From contig JBAZSD010000008.1 of NCBI GenBank assembly GCA_041662605.1, positions 1-64,000 on the forward strand: a stretch of DNA of 64,000 nt. Reading direction: 5' to 3'. Position numbers and translations under genes: made by a program. Of this stretch, positions 25,942 through 35,732 are shown piece after piece. The notes under the pieces are model-generated. The model saw only the letters and a program-made list of their open reading frames with translations. It had not been told where the DNA came from and made no database searches. This DNA is from Desulfomonilaceae bacterium (lineage in GTDB: Bacteria > Desulfobacterota > Desulfomonilia > Desulfomonilales > Desulfomonilaceae). The first letter of the stretch is position 1. Each line of letters starts with the position of its first letter.

Positions 25942-27627
25942 CTATATTTGCATTATTATTGTCTGAACCACTGGTTTCCGCCCCAGTAATTTGTTGATAA
26001 AACGCCGGGTCACCCTTCGGACTTCTTCCCTGATCTCCTCCCAGTCCCCAGCCGTGGTCGGTCGAAATTGTCCGACCCGCTCAATGATCGCTGACCTTAT
26101 CCCCTCCATCAGTTCAGGCTCGATCTCCTCATAAGTGACTCCAATGGACTGAAGCTCAGGCCCTGCCAACATACGCCCGTCATGACTGGAAACAACAAAC
26201 GCCACCGTAATAAGCCCCACTTCTGATATCGTTCGGCGGTCTCGAAGAACATTGCGGCCAATATCTCCTACGCCCTTCCCATGAACATAGACCCGTCCAA
26301 CTTCAATCTGTTCAGTGACCCCAATCCCTTCCGACGATATCTCGATCACATCTCCGTCGACCGCCACAACGACATTTTCCTCGGGCATTCCGTCTTCAAT
26401 CGCTAGTCCCGCATGTCTTACCAGATGCCTGTATTCTCCGTGAACTGGAATAAAATATCGAGGTTTGACAACTCTCCACAAACCGCGGAGTTCCTCCTCC
26501 CTGCCATGGCCAGAAACGTGGACATCAGCTATTTTGTCATACATAACGTTTGCTCCCCGACGCGCCAACTCATTGATAATGTTGTTAATCGCTTTCTCAT
26601 TGCCAGGGATGAAACGTGACGAAAAAATTACTGTGTCGCCCCCTTTCACTTTCAAGTATTTGTGCCTCTCTGAAGCCATTAATGCCAACGCAGACATAGG
26701 CTCACCCTGTGAGCCTGTTGACAGAACCGTAACCTTATCATCAGGAATTTCTTCAAGATCTTTTACATCAACCAATATGTTGTCAGGAATTTTCAGATAA
26801 CCCCGCTCAACCGCAATCTTGGCGTTCCCTGCCATCGAACGTCCGACAAGCGCCACCTTGCGGTTGAATTTTTTAGTGAGCGTCAGAACCTGTTGCAACC
26901 TATGAATATTTGAAGCAAAAGTCGCTATAAGGACTCTCCCTGAAGCATTCGAAAAAATGTCTTCAAAAGATGAAATTAGGTCGCTCTCAGATCTTGTATG
27001 CCCGGAAAATTCCGCATTGGTGCTATCGGAAAAGAGAGCTAGCACCCCCTCGTCAGCATATTTTTTCAGCTTACCAAAATCACAGAGCCTCCCATCTACC
27101 GGATTGGGGTCAATCTTGAAATCTCCTGAGAAAACTATCTTTCCTATAGAGGTTTCTACCATGACCCCCACCGCATCAGGCACCGAGTGACACATGGCGA
27201 AAAAATCTACCAGAAAAGGCCCTATGCGCACAGGAGATTCGGTTGAAACAACTCTCCTGTCGGTGCTCGTTAAAAGATCGAATTCCTCGAGCTTGTATTC
27301 AATAAACCCCATCGTGAGCGATGTGGCGTATATCGGCGCGTTTACCTTTTTCAGCAAATAAGGCAAAGCGCCAATATGATCTTCATGCGCATGTGTAATT
27401 AATATCCCAAGGATACTCTGATCAAGCCTGCTGAGGCTGTCGATGTCAGGGATCACATAATCCACTCCCGGCATCGATTCATCCGGGAACATCAAGCCCG
27501 AGTCGAGAATGACCGCGCTATCTTCCCAGATGATCAGCATCATGTTCAGACCAATTTCTCCGAGCCCTCCTAGAGGCGCTACCTTTACACTCGGCGTATT
27601 ATTATTGCTCATGATCTCTTTCTTCAT
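25942..27627 (-). CDS. rnj: Ribonuclease J
   Basis: 561 residues, usual length for the family. Metallo-beta-lactamase core with HAHEDHIGALPYL (H79, H81, D83, H84) and FAMCHSVPDAVG; beta-CASP part with FSDSTNAEFSGHTRSE and LSTGSQGEPMSALALMA; then PVHGEYRHLVRHA and a C-terminal dimerisation domain. It is a 5'-3' exonuclease and endonuclease in RNA maturation and decay, binding two zinc ions. M6 (27612) is an alternative start; neither has a strong ribosome binding site. It begins 19 bases after the leuB stop on the same strand, so the two are likely cotranscribed. Confidence 0.93.
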   Translation of the reverse strand: MKKEIMSNNNTPSVKVAPLGGLGEIGLNMMLIIWEDSAVILDSGLMFPDESMPGVDYVIPDIDSLSRLDQSILGILITHAHEDHIGALPYLLKKVNAPIYATSLTMGFIEYKLEEFDLLTSTDRRVVSTESPVRIGPFLVDFFAMCHSVPDAVGVMVETSIGKIVFSGDFKIDPNPVDGRLCDFGKLKKYADEGVLALFSDSTNAEFSGHTRSESDLISSFEDIFSNASGRVLIATFASNIHRLQQVLTLTKKFNRKVALVGRSMAGNAKIAVERGYLKIPDNILVDVKDLEEIPDDKVTVLSTGSQGEPMSALALMASERHKYLKVKGGDTVIFSSRFIPGNEKAINNIINELARRGANVMYDKIADVHVSGHGREEELRGLWRVVKPRYFIPVHGEYRHLVRHAGLAIEDGMPEENVVVAVDGDVIEISSEGIGVTEQIEVGRVYVHGKGVGDIGRNVLRDRRTISEVGLITVAFVVSSHDGRMLAGPELQSIGVTYEEIEPELMEGIRSAIIERVGQFRPTTAGDWEEIREEVRRVTRRFINKLLGRKPVVQTIIMQI

Positions 27628-27646
27628 AAAACAAAGGCGCTTTTGC

Positions 27647-28708
27647 TCATGAGATATACTTCGCTATCAGATCGCCCATTTCCGAAGTAGAATAGCCCAT
27701 CTTGCCCGCTTCCAGGCTATTAACATTGTTTACTAGAGCTTTAATCACAGCGTTTTCGATTGATTTCGCCGCACTTTCTTGACCAAGAGTTTCCAGCATT
27801 AATGATCCAGCCAAGATTCCTGCAAGCGGATTTATCACATTTTTCCCGGTGTATTTCGGAGCTGAACCACCAATTGGCTCAAACATTGAAACTCCGTCAG
27901 GATTTATGTTTCCACCGGCCGCTATGCCCATGCCTCCCTGTATCATAGCTCCCAGGTCCGTAATGATATCGCCAAACATATTGTCGGTAGCGATCACATC
28001 GAACCATTCAGGGTTCTTAATGAACCACATGCATATTGCGTCCACATGAGCGTAATCTGTAGTGACATCCGGATATTCTTTTGCCAGATCTTGAAACGTT
28101 CGCATCCAGAGTCCCCAGGCATATGTGAGAACATTGGTTTTTCCGCAAAGTGTCAGCTTTTTTCTTCTACCCCTGGCGCGAGTCGTCTCAAAAGCGTAAC
28201 GCAGCAATCTTTCAATCCCCTTACGGGTATTTATCGATTCCTGGATAGCAATTTCATCTGGTGTACCCTTCTTGAAATATCCACCTGAACCAGCGTAGAA
28301 ACCTTCTGTGTTTTCCCGAACCACGACAAAGTCTACATCTTCTGGTTCCTTGTCTTTTAATGGGGTTTCCACGTGCGGGTATAACTTCACCGGGCGCAAA
28401 TTGACATATTGATCCAATTCGAATCTTAACCGAAGAAGTATTCCCTGCTCGAGAATTCCAGGCGGAACATCCGGGTGACCAATAGCCCCAAGATAAATTG
28501 CATTAGATTCTCTAAGTTCTCCCAATACTGAGTCGGGTAAGACATCTCCGGTTTTAAGGTAACGTTCACCCCCTAGATCATATTCAATGAAGTTGAGCGA
28601 GAAACTGTATATTTTGGCTGCCGTTTCAAGGACTTTAACACCTTCACGTATCACTTCAGGCCCTGTTCCATCTCCTTTTATCACTGCAATATTGTAAGAA
28701 TCAGGCAT
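27647..28708 (-). CDS. leuB: 3-isopropylmalate dehydrogenase family protein
   Basis: 353 residues, AAAGGGG upstream of ATG. It is a beta-decarboxylating dehydrogenase: VIKGDGTGPEVIREG, LLRLRFELDQYVNLRPVKLY (substrate arginines), KTNVLTYAWGLW (catalytic Lys), ATDNMFGDIITDLGA and FEPIGGSAPKYTGKNVINP. VVRENTEGFYAGSGG resembles the LeuB type found in Actinobacteria and several Deltaproteobacteria, not the E. coli RELTGG type. Expected reaction: NAD-dependent oxidation of 3-isopropylmalate in leucine synthesis. No leuA, leuC or leuD is nearby, so tartrate or homoisocitrate-type substrates cannot be excluded. Followed by RNase J. Confidence 0.8.
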   Translation of the reverse strand: MPDSYNIAVIKGDGTGPEVIREGVKVLETAAKIYSFSLNFIEYDLGGERYLKTGDVLPDSVLGELRESNAIYLGAIGHPDVPPGILEQGILLRLRFELDQYVNLRPVKLYPHVETPLKDKEPEDVDFVVVRENTEGFYAGSGGYFKKGTPDEIAIQESINTRKGIERLLRYAFETTRARGRRKKLTLCGKTNVLTYAWGLWMRTFQDLAKEYPDVTTDYAHVDAICMWFIKNPEWFDVIATDNMFGDIITDLGAMIQGGMGIAAGGNINPDGVSMFEPIGGSAPKYTGKNVINPLAGILAGSLMLETLGQESAAKSIENAVIKALVNNVNSLEAGKMGYSTSEMGDLIAKYIS

Positions 28709-28832
28709 TTAAACCCCTTTTTGATTTGATTATGTATTATTTGGCTTGAATTATAGCTCATTAGGATAGATTGAGCAAACATCACATGGACTTCCGAGGC
28801 TCATCATGTCCCAATTCGAATTTTTCCAGAAC

Positions 28833-29930
28833 TTACCCCAAAAAATCGACTATCGAAGTAACTATTTTGGCTGCTACGTTGGTCCCTAAATTCCTGGCGT
28901 ATTCAGAAGACTTGGGAAATGCTCCGGAAAGCGCTTCATTCACCGATTCCCTAATAAGCGGCTGGTTCCTGCCGACCAGCCTACACGACCCCTGTTCACA
29001 ATAGATAGGTCTTTCCGTATTGTCTCTACAGACCAGGCATGGAATATCGAAAAAGCTGGCTTCTCCCTGAACCGATCCGGAGTCTGAGAGAATGATTGAA
29101 CAGCCTTCCAGCAATGACAGAAAATCTATGTAAGATTGGGGCTCTACCAACAGAAGATTCTTCATCCGAGCTACCCGCTCATTAAGGCCGAACTCATCCA
29201 GCCTCTTTCTAGTGCGTGGATGTATTGGGAAAATTACGTCCTGTGGTAACGATTCTAAAATTTGGATCACCTCTTCTAAAGCTTCAGGTTCATCCACGTT
29301 CGATGGTCTATGAATTGTTACCAGTATGTATTCTTTATTTCGAAGCCCAAAAGCGTTCCAACGTTTTCTAGACTGCACCCCTGGCAGAAATAGCCGTAAC
29401 GTTTCAAGCATGATGTCTCCGACCAGGAATACTCGACTCATGTCGGAGCCTTCACGTTCCAGGTTCTTGAGTCCTGATGGTTCGGATACATACAAGAGGT
29501 TAGAGAGACAATCAGTAAGCCTACGGTTCCATTCTTCCGGCATCGTCTCATCAAACGAACGTAAGCCGGCTTCAACGTGGGCTACAGGTATGAATAGTTT
29601 TCTGGCTACGAGGGCCGAGGCGATGGTTGAGTTTACATCCCCAACAACAATTACAAGATCAGGTACGATGTCTAGACATACTTTTTCAAATTCGATCATG
29701 ATTTTGCCGGTCATCTCACCGTGCCTGCCGGATCCAACCCCGAGGTGACGCGCTGGAGCCGATAGTCCCAGATCATCAAAGAAAACCCCGCTCATCAGAT
29801 CGTCATAATGTTGTCCTGTATGGACAATCATGTGATTTATGTGCTCAAATGTTTTAAATTGACGCTCTAGCGGCCCGACTTTCATGAAATTTGGCCGGGC
29901 TCCCACCACACTGATAACTGTTTTCGTCAT
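28833..29930 (-). CDS. wecB: UDP-N-acetylglucosamine 2-epimerase (non-hydrolysing)
   Basis: 365 residues. Family blocks: VVGARPNFMKVGPL, IVHTGQHYDDLMSGVFF, VVGDVNSTIASALVA, HVEAGLRSFD, MPEEWNRRLTDCLS, VTIHRPSNVD and LSDSGSVQGEASFF. It converts UDP-GlcNAc to UDP-ManNAc, a precursor of ManNAc or ManNAcA units. With WecE it would give two of the three enterobacterial common antigen-type precursors, but no UDP-ManNAc dehydrogenase (WecC) is visible. It is divergent from the NusG/RfaH-like gene, 94 bases apart. Confidence 0.92.
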   Translation of the reverse strand: MTKTVISVVGARPNFMKVGPLERQFKTFEHINHMIVHTGQHYDDLMSGVFFDDLGLSAPARHLGVGSGRHGEMTGKIMIEFEKVCLDIVPDLVIVVGDVNSTIASALVARKLFIPVAHVEAGLRSFDETMPEEWNRRLTDCLSNLLYVSEPSGLKNLEREGSDMSRVFLVGDIMLETLRLFLPGVQSRKRWNAFGLRNKEYILVTIHRPSNVDEPEALEEVIQILESLPQDVIFPIHPRTRKRLDEFGLNERVARMKNLLLVEPQSYIDFLSLLEGCSIILSDSGSVQGEASFFDIPCLVCRDNTERPIYCEQGSCRLVGRNQPLIRESVNEALSGAFPKSSEYARNLGTNVAAKIVTSIVDFLG

Positions 29931-30024
29931 GTGTCAATCCCATTAATTTCTTGATTACAGCATCTTAACATCATATTAGACTTTTGTGACAATTAATTAG
30001 GAACGATCGGTAGAGTATTTAGAG

Positions 30025-30579
30025 ATGAAACCAAGCGAATACATTCCTGGAAGATATCCATCAGATAGATCGCTAGAGGATGATCTTGGATCGTGGTGGG
30101 TCATTCATGTCAAACCCAATCGTGAGTGGAAGGTAGCAAAGTACTTCTTTCATCACGAGATTACTTATTACCTTCCGTTGTATGATCGAAAAACCAAAGT
30201 AGGGTATTTGAAACGTGAAAAAATCGTCAAAGCCCCCCTGTTCAGAGGTTATCTATGTTTTGCTCTTGAAAAAGGCCGGCATGGTCTTCTCCACGAATGC
30301 CACGATTACGTTAGAATAATCGACATTCCTGACCAGGACAAATTTGTGCAGGAAATGGAGCACGTAGCCAAAGCGCTCGATACTTGCCAGGATTTGTTTG
30401 TCAAACCAGGGATTGTTAAAGGTCGAAAGGTTCTTATTGCGTCAGGACCGATGGAAGGGGTAGTCGGTATAGTCTCTGGACGCTCCAAAAAAGGACAAGT
30501 CGCTTTGACAGTTGAAATGTTTAATCGTACGGTGATCGTGAATACCGATCAGTTCACAAATTTGGAGATCCTGGAATAA
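30025..30579 (+). CDS. NusG/RfaH-like transcription antitermination protein
   Basis: 184 residues. NGN domain at about 22-110 (SWWVIHVKPNREWKVAKYF, ITYYLPLYDRKTKV, APLFRGYLCFA) and KOW domain at about 127-180 (KPGIVKGRKVLIASGPMEGV, FNRTVIVN). The sequence is unlike housekeeping NusG and resembles specialised paralogues (RfaH, UpxY, LoaP) that help polymerase through long polysaccharide operons. Its divergent neighbour is wecB, so envelope-glycan genes are the likely targets. No ops or boxA-like element was identified in this window. Confidence 0.82.
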   Translation: MKPSEYIPGRYPSDRSLEDDLGSWWVIHVKPNREWKVAKYFFHHEITYYLPLYDRKTKVGYLKREKIVKAPLFRGYLCFALEKGRHGLLHECHDYVRIIDIPDQDKFVQEMEHVAKALDTCQDLFVKPGIVKGRKVLIASGPMEGVVGIVSGRSKKGQVALTVEMFNRTVIVNTDQFTNLEILE

Positions 30580-30885
30580 AATGGACGGCGTTGGCGCCGA
30601 AAACTGAGAGCGCAGAGATCGAATTCATCGAAATTGTTCCAGGACTCGCTCTGTGGAGACAGGTATCTCGAAAAAACATGTTGCAATTCATATTCAGTCT
30701 GATATAAATATTCATATACTTTAATTACCCCATTAAAGGAAATCGGGTAGCTTACCTCCTTGCGCTATCCTGCGGACAAAGCCCCATATCGGCATAACGA
30801 TGATGGGGCTTTGATTTCAATAGGACGTCAGCCTTGAGATTCCGGTCAAAAATCCCCAGTACAAAACGTGTCAGTTCTTTTTGGA
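30580..30885. other. Intergenic stretch between NusG-like gene and bfr
   Basis: About 300 bases between convergent genes. Apart from the strong hairpin at 30777-30813 nothing is recognised. The AT-rich centre (30690-30740) is featureless. Confidence 0.5.
30777..30813. terminator. Strong bidirectional hairpin terminator
   Basis: CAAAGCCCCAT pairs perfectly with ATGGGGCTTTG (11 bp), extended inside by ATCG with CGAT around a 6-base loop and one bulged base. The stem ends in CTTTG on both strands. It lies between the converging NusG-like and bacterioferritin genes. Confidence 0.7.
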
Positions 30886-31443
30886 TTATGCTTGAGCTTT
30901 TGTGTCCGCAGCGCCTTGCATGGCGACAAAGCCCCTAGTTTGAAGTCCAGTTGCAGAGGATGTTCCTGCGATTTTAGCCAGATATGTCTCGCCAAGATTC
31001 TGAATGTGGTCACTGACTGTGTCAAAGTAGTTGAAGTGAGCTTGCTCTTCATCGACGACAACTTCAAAAATTTTCACACTCGAACTGTCCCCGTTATCCC
31101 GGCAAACTAAAATAAACTGATTATAAGCGTCTATGGTGTCATCCTCGAGTTTTGAATCAAAGGAAAAGATTGACCGGATTTCCTGACCTTTTTCAGCTTT
31201 CCCTTCAGGCTCCGCAGTGGGTTCTCCTCCCAATTCTTTAATTCGTTCAGCAAACAGCTCAGCGTGTCTCATTTCATCGATAGCAATGAGCTTAACCTTT
31301 GCCGCCATCTCTCCGTAGTCCATGTTATCCAGGTTGTAGTGCTGGTTCATGTACTGGGCAATAGCGAGCAATTCCATCCCACGTGCCTTGTTCAAAACCT
31401 CTATGACGTTATTCTTCCGCTGTCCTCTGTTTTTTTGATCCAC
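30886..31443 (-). CDS. bfr: Bacterioferritin
   Basis: 185 residues from GTG with AGGAGG eight bases upstream. Nearly colinear with the Desulfovibrio desulfuricans bacterioferritin (NNVIEVLNKARGMELLAIAQ, LIAIDEMRHAELFAERIKE, LGETYLAKIAGTSSATG). Diiron ligands E24, E57, H60, E100, E133 and H136 are all present, as is the haem-binding methionine M58. It forms a 24-mer cage that oxidises Fe(II) with O2 or peroxide and stores iron; the Desulfovibrio protein carries iron-coproporphyrin III. The Ala/Gly-rich C-terminal tail is also seen there. Monocistronic, followed by a strong terminator. Confidence 0.92.
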   Translation of the reverse strand: MDQKNRGQRKNNVIEVLNKARGMELLAIAQYMNQHYNLDNMDYGEMAAKVKLIAIDEMRHAELFAERIKELGGEPTAEPEGKAEKGQEIRSIFSFDSKLEDDTIDAYNQFILVCRDNGDSSSVKIFEVVVDEEQAHFNYFDTVSDHIQNLGETYLAKIAGTSSATGLQTRGFVAMQGAADTKAQA

Positions 31444-31664
31444 GTGACATACCTCCTGGTTTATCTCATCTGATACTGTTGTTAGGACACCCCTAGTCTC
31501 AAAAATTGGCTAATAATATATATGTATGGGCCGCTTTATGAAAAGTAAATAGAATGGAAAAACGTGGCTATAAGAAACTGATTTTGACTAATCCCAGAGT
31601 ACCTCAATAGTTTCAGGGAGTCGCTCTTGTCTCCAGATTCGTGACAAAAGGGGGGTAGCTCATT

Positions 31665-32699
31665 TTAAAAGGTCCATGTTATTTCAGTACCCGCAAGATA
31701 CTGAATCATACGATAATTGAGACTATATTCGGCGCTGGAAGAGGGGTTGTTTGCAATAGTGGTTTCTAGTGTAGTTTTTGGGTACGCATTAATAATCCCC
31801 ATTCTTAGAAATATGCCGATCCCCAAATTTTGTGATAATTTTGCAATTGCGTCACCGTAAAGTTCAACCAAATAGCTGCGTTCAAAATTGGTTGTTGTTT
31901 TGAAAGATTGGTTTGGAAGACCTAGAAAATTTTCATTATAGTCGATACGTCCTAATACCGCCGGAAAAACAATTCCTCTGAACGAGCCACACAAGAAACT
32001 GTTTTCTTCTTTGAAATGAATGCCAATATATGGAACGAAAGCTCTAGACTCTATATATGCTGAATCGGATGAACTGAATACGGGCGCAGAAGCCTGGACC
32101 GGACCCGACACAGGTCCGGGATCTTTGAACGTAAGAGACAAATAGTCAAACCGAAGCCCAATAACTTCAGACCATCCTTGCTGTCTCCAAACTTTGTTCC
32201 AGGACCATCGAATCTCTGCCCCAGCATTTCCAATCTGCGATTCTGTTCGATTCCACTCCCTGTAATTTCCAGTTGGGTTCCAATTAAAATAATAGAAGGA
32301 CGCTGTTTCCGTGAATGATGGTTTCAAATAAAACCCTTCTAAAACAAGGTCAAGAGATGTTCCGAATGACACAACTTCTGACAGTCCTATAGTGAGTCCG
32401 CCCTTATAAGGATACTTTTGCCATACTCTGGTCAGACCCTGAGTTTGAGTATCAGAGGCCTCCAGTTCAATGAACTGCCCCCCTGTCTTATTCGGAATTA
32501 TCACACCTGCATAAAGCTTGGGCAAATTTACCGAGATCCCATGTCTGTCCAAAAGGCTAGAATTTGACTGTTCACACGAAGAATCGTCTTTAGAAGCTAC
32601 AATTTGTTGATGGATCACATCGGAAATCAGAGGCAAATTGTCGGCGGCGGCGCATGGAATAACCATCGACAGAATTATAATTGTAAAAATAAGACGCAT
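31665..32699 (-). CDS. Putative outer-membrane beta-barrel protein
   Basis: 344 residues from ATG 32699, which has AGGAGG six bases upstream and begins a signal peptide (MRLIFTIIILSMVIPCAAAD). A longer reading frame back to 32858 has no ribosome binding site and gives a basic, unlikely leader. The mature protein alternates aromatic and polar residues (FVPYIGIHFKEENSFL, SYLVELYGDAIAKL, SLNYRMIQYLAGTEITWTF) and ends in Trp-Thr-Phe, the aromatic C-terminus recognised by BamA. No specific family recognised. It resembles generic Deltaproteobacterial porin-like proteins. Transcribed alone, divergent from the GT4 gene. Confidence 0.65.
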   Translation of the reverse strand: MRLIFTIIILSMVIPCAAADNLPLISDVIHQQIVASKDDSSCEQSNSSLLDRHGISVNLPKLYAGVIIPNKTGGQFIELEASDTQTQGLTRVWQKYPYKGGLTIGLSEVVSFGTSLDLVLEGFYLKPSFTETASFYYFNWNPTGNYREWNRTESQIGNAGAEIRWSWNKVWRQQGWSEVIGLRFDYLSLTFKDPGPVSGPVQASAPVFSSSDSAYIESRAFVPYIGIHFKEENSFLCGSFRGIVFPAVLGRIDYNENFLGLPNQSFKTTTNFERSYLVELYGDAIAKLSQNLGIGIFLRMGIINAYPKTTLETTIANNPSSSAEYSLNYRMIQYLAGTEITWTF

Positions 32700-33166
32700 C
32701 CGGATCCTCCTGGAAGTCCTCCATCTTCTCAATCGCAAGGATCTGCGACCAACGTGCTGGTTTTCATCTTTGGTCCAGGCAAGTTGACAACATCGTCTTT
32801 GCGCCCGGATTGCCCTTATAACAGGACTGTGAATCATTTTCCCGGAGGCCCAGCTCAAAGTTTTAAATTAACCCCTCACAGGATATCTGATTTGAGTAAA
32901 CATCAGTCAGGATAAGAGATTATCTATGATTTGAGATAGTAGTGTCAACAATTTTTTCCTTGAGTGACTTGCGCTTTGTCCATCTGTGACACGGCAACTA
33001 TGGTTATTGCCTTCTGTGACCCTCATGAGCTTGACAAGAGTTGCTCAATGCTCCACGATAAATCATCTCTAGGTAATGGTTACCCGGCAGGACCAATCAA
33101 TCCATGGACTAAGACAGAAACCATCGGGGCTTTCCGAGGAGACGATCAGGGTATGCAGGAGCAGGA
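32700..33166. other. Divergent intergenic region
   Basis: 467 bases between the divergent barrel gene and the GT4/GH130 cluster. It contains a good minus-strand promoter (32919-32948) and probably a promoter for the plus-strand GT4 gene, for which TTGACA near 33031 is the only visible candidate and lacks a well-spaced -10. No coding region is supported. Confidence 0.45.
32919..32948 (-). promoter_or_regulatory. Sigma70-type promoter for the barrel protein
   Basis: Minus strand TTGACA (32948-32943) and GATAAT (32924-32919) with an 18-base spacer. It would leave a ~210-base leader before the ATG at 32699. Confidence 0.45.
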
Positions 33167-35446
33167 GTGAGAAGAATCAAACTGGAAAAGCCTATATTGG
33201 TATCAGATCTCGATGTGGTTTACGTCGGAACATTTGTGCCAAAGACGTGCGGAATTGCGACGTTTGCAAATGACCTTGGAACTTCAATCTCGCAGGAAAT
33301 GGGCGGCAAGCCATATCGCGTCATTGCCATCACCGATCGAGCGGGAGGGTACAATTACCCGTCTGAGGTTACATTTGAGATCCGAAAGAACGTGATTCGT
33401 GATTATGCTCGGGCGGCCGAATATCTTAACGGTTCATCGGCACAGATAGTCAGCCTCCAGCACGAATTCGGAATCTACGGGGGCGACGCTGGCAAATACC
33501 TTTCAGTGTTGCTATCTCATTTGAAAAAGCCCGTAATTACGACCCTGCACACGATCTTAGAAAATCCGCCCAGCGATTACCTGGAGGCCTTAGAGGACGT
33601 CATAAATTACTCCCAGCGACTTGTGACCATGAGTCAAAAGGGGGCCAGGATGCTCCATGAGATATATGGCGTTCCACAGGACAAAATCTCAATAATACAT
33701 CATGGTGTTCCTGACGTTCCTTTTGTTGATTCTAACTTCTATAAGGAACAGTTCAATGTGGAAGGCCTGACAGTTCTTCTTACCTTTGGATTGATCAGTC
33801 CCAACAAAGGCATAGAAACTGCCCTGGAAGCTCTGCCTTGTGTTGTGGAGAAATACCCCAACACTGTCTACATCATCCTTGGCGCAACGCATCCTGAAGT
33901 TAAGAAGGTTCACGGTGAGCAGTACCGCTTATCACTCGAACGAAAAGCTATTGACCTAAAGATAGCAGACAATGTGGTGTTCCAGAACAGGTTCGTTGAT
34001 CTGCAGGAATTAACTGAATATATGTCTTGTTGTGATGTTTATTTGACTCCGTATTTAGCAAAGGAACAGATAACCTCTGGAACGCTCGCTTACGCTGTGG
34101 GCATGGGCAAGGCTGTAGTGTCTACGCCCTATTGGTATGCGGAAGAATTGCTCTCGGATTCACGGGGAATATTGGTAGATTTCAGCGACGTGAAAGGTAT
34201 GGCCAACGCCCTTAACGACTTGATCGGCGATTCCTTGCGGCGAAATAGAATTCGCAAGGCGGCATACGAGTACGGGCGCACAATGGTGTGGCGGGAGGTA
34301 GGCCGTCATTACGTGGAAATGTTTTTACAAATGCTCAGCGAACGGAGGGACTTGGATGTGATATCTTCCTGGAAGCAAAAGATGCTTCCTCTGATTACCC
34401 TCCCAGAGATCAACCTCGATCATTTGATTTCTTTATCAGACGACGTCGGTCTGTTGCAACATGCGTCCTTCGGTATACCGGATCGTGATCATGGGTACAG
34501 CGCTGATGATGTCGGTCGGGGACTTGCTGCGCTAATGACTTGTTATAACCAGCAGAGAGACGACCAGATACTTCCTTTAATCCGAACTTATGTTAGCTTC
34601 CTGAGTCACTCTCAGACGGAAACAGGCCATTTCCACAATTTCATGTCGTATGATCGAAGATTCATGGACAACCACGGGAGCGACGATACCTTGGGCCGGG
34701 TCCTTTGGGGTCTCGGGACCGTCGTCAGGTGGGGGACAAAAGAGCAAATACGCGCCCTGGCTCAAAACATGATGGAAAAGGCCGCTCCAAGAATACCCGA
34801 AGTTGATTCGCCGAGGGCCAAGGCCTATGCCATTATCGGTATGTACCATCTACTGCAAAAATTCGTGGGAGCAAGCCAATTCAAGCGACTTCTGATTCAG
34901 TTGGCTGATGATCTGGTTAGCCTATACAAAGAAAACAGGAGTGCGGACTGGGAGTGGTTTGAGGACGTGATAGCCTACGGAAATGCTAAAATCCCTGAGG
35001 CGCTGCTCCGCGGTTACCAGGTAACCCAAAACGAAGAATACCTGAAGGTTGCTCTGGAATCGCTGGACTTCATTACCAAGGAGCAAATGAATGGAGTCTA
35101 TTTTGACCTTGTTGGCAACGAAGGCTGGTACCCCAAAGGAGGGGAAAAGGCCCTCTTTGGACAACAGCCCATAGACGCAGGCTATCTGGTGGAAGCCTAT
35201 GTGGCGGCTTCAGAGATAACGAACAACTTCAAGTACCTGGAACTCGCTCGGCTTGCTTTTGAATGGTTCTTGGGCCGAAATAGGCTGAATACCGCGCTCT
35301 ATGATTTTGCTGACGGTTCGGTGGCAGACGGGATCGACTCCAGCGGAATCAGCGCCAACCAAGGCGCAGAATCGGTTGTGTGCTACCTTCTCGCAGTTCT
35401 AGGTCTTTCCGAACTCAAGGCTCAGAGAATCCTCCCTCCCAAATAG
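33167..35446 (+). CDS. GT4 glycosyltransferase with C-terminal helical toroid-like domain
   Basis: 759 residues from GTG with AGGAG five bases upstream. Residues ~1-395 are a GT-B GT4 transferase: FVPKTCGIATFANDL, SLQHEFGIYGGDAGKY, TTLHTILENPP, LLTFGLISPNKGIETALEAL and SGTLAYAVGMGKAVVSTPYW. Residues ~410-759 are helical with repeated aromatic turns (SQTETGHFHNFMSYDRRFMD, SADWEWFEDVIAYGNAKIPE, GWYPKGGEKALFGQQP), like the (alpha/alpha)6 barrels of glycosidases. A terminator follows, but the next two genes (another GT and a GH130 enzyme) are the usual genomic partners. Probably a mannosyltransferase making a beta-mannoside that the GH130 enzyme then phosphorolyses; inferred from context. Confidence 0.82.
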   Translation: MRRIKLEKPILVSDLDVVYVGTFVPKTCGIATFANDLGTSISQEMGGKPYRVIAITDRAGGYNYPSEVTFEIRKNVIRDYARAAEYLNGSSAQIVSLQHEFGIYGGDAGKYLSVLLSHLKKPVITTLHTILENPPSDYLEALEDVINYSQRLVTMSQKGARMLHEIYGVPQDKISIIHHGVPDVPFVDSNFYKEQFNVEGLTVLLTFGLISPNKGIETALEALPCVVEKYPNTVYIILGATHPEVKKVHGEQYRLSLERKAIDLKIADNVVFQNRFVDLQELTEYMSCCDVYLTPYLAKEQITSGTLAYAVGMGKAVVSTPYWYAEELLSDSRGILVDFSDVKGMANALNDLIGDSLRRNRIRKAAYEYGRTMVWREVGRHYVEMFLQMLSERRDLDVISSWKQKMLPLITLPEINLDHLISLSDDVGLLQHASFGIPDRDHGYSADDVGRGLAALMTCYNQQRDDQILPLIRTYVSFLSHSQTETGHFHNFMSYDRRFMDNHGSDDTLGRVLWGLGTVVRWGTKEQIRALAQNMMEKAAPRIPEVDSPRAKAYAIIGMYHLLQKFVGASQFKRLLIQLADDLVSLYKENRSADWEWFEDVIAYGNAKIPEALLRGYQVTQNEEYLKVALESLDFITKEQMNGVYFDLVGNEGWYPKGGEKALFGQQPIDAGYLVEAYVAASEITNNFKYLELARLAFEWFLGRNRLNTALYDFADGSVADGIDSSGISANQGAESVVCYLLAVLGLSELKAQRILPPK

Positions 35447-35490
35447 AACCGAATTTTTTTGACGCTGTCTTGCTGATTGCATGTCTCAAT

Positions 35491-35519
35491 ACAGTTCTTC
35501 AGAACTGTTCGTATTTTTT
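35491..35519 (+). terminator. Rho-independent terminator after the 759-residue GT gene
   Basis: ACAGTTCT and AGAACTGT form an 8-bp stem with a 2-base tip, preceded and followed by ATAC and GTAT that could extend it across a TC bulge. A run of six T follows (35514-35519). Confidence 0.65.
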
Positions 35520-35732
35520 CCTCTTATACTGATTTGCGCCCAAACAGGTAACTTGCTCTGACGAATGCTCACAATCTTTGCCAGTTGCAAAAGGGCATAG
35601 GTTGAGGTAAAAGCCCTGTGAACGGATAAGTTAGCTGCAATAGGCATAAGACGTCCAGCGTAAAACCAGCCAAGTATTTAATTGAGCTTGGACGCATCAA
35701 CGTGCCTTAGGACGGCAAGAAAAGGATTTTCG

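Noticed and set aside
35560..35732. Possible riboswitch or structured leader upstream of the second GT4 gene (AGGGC…GCCCT pairing)
   Set aside because: Only a 5-bp pairing and no match to a known riboswitch core such as c-di-GMP-I.
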